A DNA stretch of 64,000 nucleotides from JANYHF01 sp031367715. Its GTDB lineage: Bacteria; Pseudomonadota; Alphaproteobacteria; Rhizobiales; Hyphomicrobiaceae. The DNA is taken from NCBI GenBank assembly GCA_031367715.1, contig JANLQJ010000066.1, positions 5,602 through 69,601 on the forward strand, read 5' to 3'. Position numbers and translations under genes: made by a program. Each line of letters begins with the position of its first letter. The stretch's first letter is position 1. The notes below the pieces were generated by a model that had not been told where the DNA came from, did no database searches, and saw only the letters and a list, made by a program, of their open reading frames with translations. Positions 62,992 through 64,000 of the stretch are shown here, in pieces.

Positions 62992-63567
62992 TCATGACGA
63001 TTTGGGTGCTGTTGTCGGCCCGCCAGCATGCTCCGTCTCAGTCTCCATGAGGCGCGGCATGATCTCGACGAAGTTGCAAGGCCGATGCCGGCTGTCGAGT
63101 TGCCAGCGCAAGATTCCCTCCCAGGCATCCCGGCAGGCGCCAGGTGACCCAGGAAGACAGAAGATATAGGTGCCTTTGGCCAAGCCGCCACAAGCTCTTG
63201 ATTGGATGGTTGACGTGCCGATCTTGTCATAGCTGAGACGGTGAAAGATAGCAGAGAAACCCTCAATCTCTTTTTCGAACAGCGGCTTAACGGCTTCGAC
63301 CGTGACATCGCGCCCGGTAAAGCCGGTGCCACCCGTGGTCAGCACGACATCGATGCCTGGCTTGCCGAGCCAATTTGCCACCTTGGCGCGGATTGCTGGT
63401 GCGTCGTCGCGGGTCAGGCCGCGCTCGACCAGCCGGTGCCCGGATGCCGTCAAAAGCTCGGCAAGGGTGTCGCCCGATTTGTCGTTGGCGCGCACGCGCG
63501 TATCGGAAACCGTCAGCACCGCGATGCCGAGCGGGATGAAGGCGCGAGTCTCGTCAATCGTGTGCAT
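62992..63567 (-). CDS. moaB: Molybdenum cofactor biosynthesis protein B
   Basis: 191 residues, MoaB/MogA fold: VLTVSDTRVRANDKSGDTL near the N-terminus, TTGGTGFTGRDVT (the molybdopterin-binding loop) and CLPGSPGACRDAWEGIL. Participates in adenylylation or handling of molybdopterin during cofactor synthesis. No other mo- genes are in the window. ATG 63567; the ribosome site is weak. Confidence 0.92.
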   Translation of the reverse strand: MHTIDETRAFIPLGIAVLTVSDTRVRANDKSGDTLAELLTASGHRLVERGLTRDDAPAIRAKVANWLGKPGIDVVLTTGGTGFTGRDVTVEAVKPLFEKEIEGFSAIFHRLSYDKIGTSTIQSRACGGLAKGTYIFCLPGSPGACRDAWEGILRWQLDSRHRPCNFVEIMPRLMETETEHAGGPTTAPKSS

Positions 63568-63646
63568 GCCAGCATCTTAAAGGACTTGACAAGATTTGTA
63601 GAGTCTCGGTGTGACCGGTCTGTTTGCCCGCGCGACGCGCTCTTTT

Positions 63647-63675
63647 CCTCTCCCCTCGCACTGCGCGGGGAGAGG
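63647..63675. repeat. Palindromic repeat (CCTCTCCCC...GGGGAGAGG) in the moaB upstream gap
   Basis: Nine-bp inverted arms with an 11-base loop, a repeat type very common between genes in Hyphomicrobiales. It sits in the gap 63568-63918, which holds the moaB promoter, this repeat, and a second GC-rich near-palindrome at about 63747-63778; I see no gene there. Confidence 0.6.
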
Positions 63676-63918
63676 ATGTCGCCCGAACCGCGAAGCGCCG
63701 AGGAATAGTGACGGGTGAGCGCCAAGGGGAAAGGGAAAAAAATCAGCCCGGCGCGATTGAACGTCGGGCCGGGCCCGGAAAAGTTGCTGTTGCAGCTAAG
63801 TCGACTAGAGCACTTTGCGATTGACGTGGATCATACCGACACTTCTGCGCCACCGTTGATCCTAGAACCGGGAGTTGCCTGAGCGCGCATGGGCAGAGAA
63901 TCGTGTATTTTCCTGCCC

Positions 63919-64000
63919 ATGATGAACAGTTCTTTGCCGATAAGGCTTCACCCGGCGGGTGCTCAACTTGCGGTTGAAACGAGCCCGCCCACAGGCCCTC
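63919..64000 (+). CDS. Possible start of a CDS running off the right edge
   Basis: An open frame from tandem ATGs (63919 and 63922) continues to the window end with the peptide MMNSSLPIRLHPAGAQLAVE. There is no good ribosome site and no recognisable motif in 27 codons, so this may be chance. Listed only because it is the sole open plus-strand frame at the edge. Confidence 0.25.
   Translation, partial: MMNSSLPIRLHPAGAQLAVETSPPTGP

Noticed and set aside
1..64000. CRISPR arrays, prophage and restriction-modification islands
   Set aside because: No regularly spaced repeats, phage structural genes or nuclease-methyltransferase pairs; the only methyltransferase is the solitary CcrM.

Overview
The window is GC-rich (roughly 60-65% by eye), densely coded chromosomal DNA of an alphaproteobacterium, most likely a member of the Hyphomicrobiales (Rhizobiales). 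The evidence is a CcrM-type GANTC methyltransferase next to rnhB, a lipoyl-carrying E1-beta pyruvate dehydrogenase, homologues of mitochondrial complex I factors (NDUFA9, NDUFAF3, NDUFAF6), a COQ10/RatA protein behind lipA, the DUF815-yajC-secDF block, and an alphaproteobacterial LexA site (GTTC-N7-GTTC). Genus cannot be read from the sequence.

Layout. 1-9 kb: end of a glutathione S-transferase gene, a 58-residue membrane ORF, uppP, a frameshifted NDUFA9-like gene, a secreted SGNH hydrolase, then the leftward run yajC-secD-secF-Mth938/NDUFAF3-NDUFAF6. 9-22 kb: DUF815 ATPase, radC, map, sfsA, a CinA-type protein, nnrU, LOG family, a small DMT transporter behind a long structured leader, a MerA-like flavoprotein, rfbD, a soluble histidine kinase and a HerA-like ATPase. 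22-27 kb: a transposon-scarred junction (degenerate MITE, IS4-like fragment, truncated PPOX gene) followed by gor, rpiA and gabD. 26.7-31.5 kb: a ribose-type sugar ABC importer under a LacI-type operator, whose ATPase gene carries an in-frame palindromic repeat. 31.6-39 kb: HAD phosphatase, EamA transporter, threonine aldolase, SDR, FG-GAP protein, DUF1499, metallo-hydrolase, tRNA-Pro(CGG). 39-50 kb: the pyruvate dehydrogenase/lipoate block (pdhA-pdhB-Uma2-pdhC, lipoprotein, lpdA, bactofilin-like protein, lipA, COQ10) with a secreted ClpP-like protein. 50-53.4 kb: LexA-boxed radical SAM gene, rnhB, ccrM, DUF1489. 53.6-56.4 kb: a bufferin-type peptide metallophore locus with two tandem Cys-rich precursors, an MNIO (DUF692) enzyme and its DUF2063 partner. 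56.5-64 kb: DUF4403-like lipoprotein, Nramp metal transporter, histidine phosphatase, aroC, sirtuin, a TPR-like membrane protein and moaB.

Most of the window is conserved housekeeping DNA. The unusual material is: the two-precursor bufferin locus split by a 220-bp MITE with terminal inverted repeats and a 6-bp target duplication; a second, rearranged copy of the same element about 32 kb away beside an IS fragment and a broken gene; a palindromic element living inside the ABC ATPase reading frame; a structured, possibly regulatory RNA region before the small DMT transporter; and a LexA site in front of the PA0069-type radical SAM gene.
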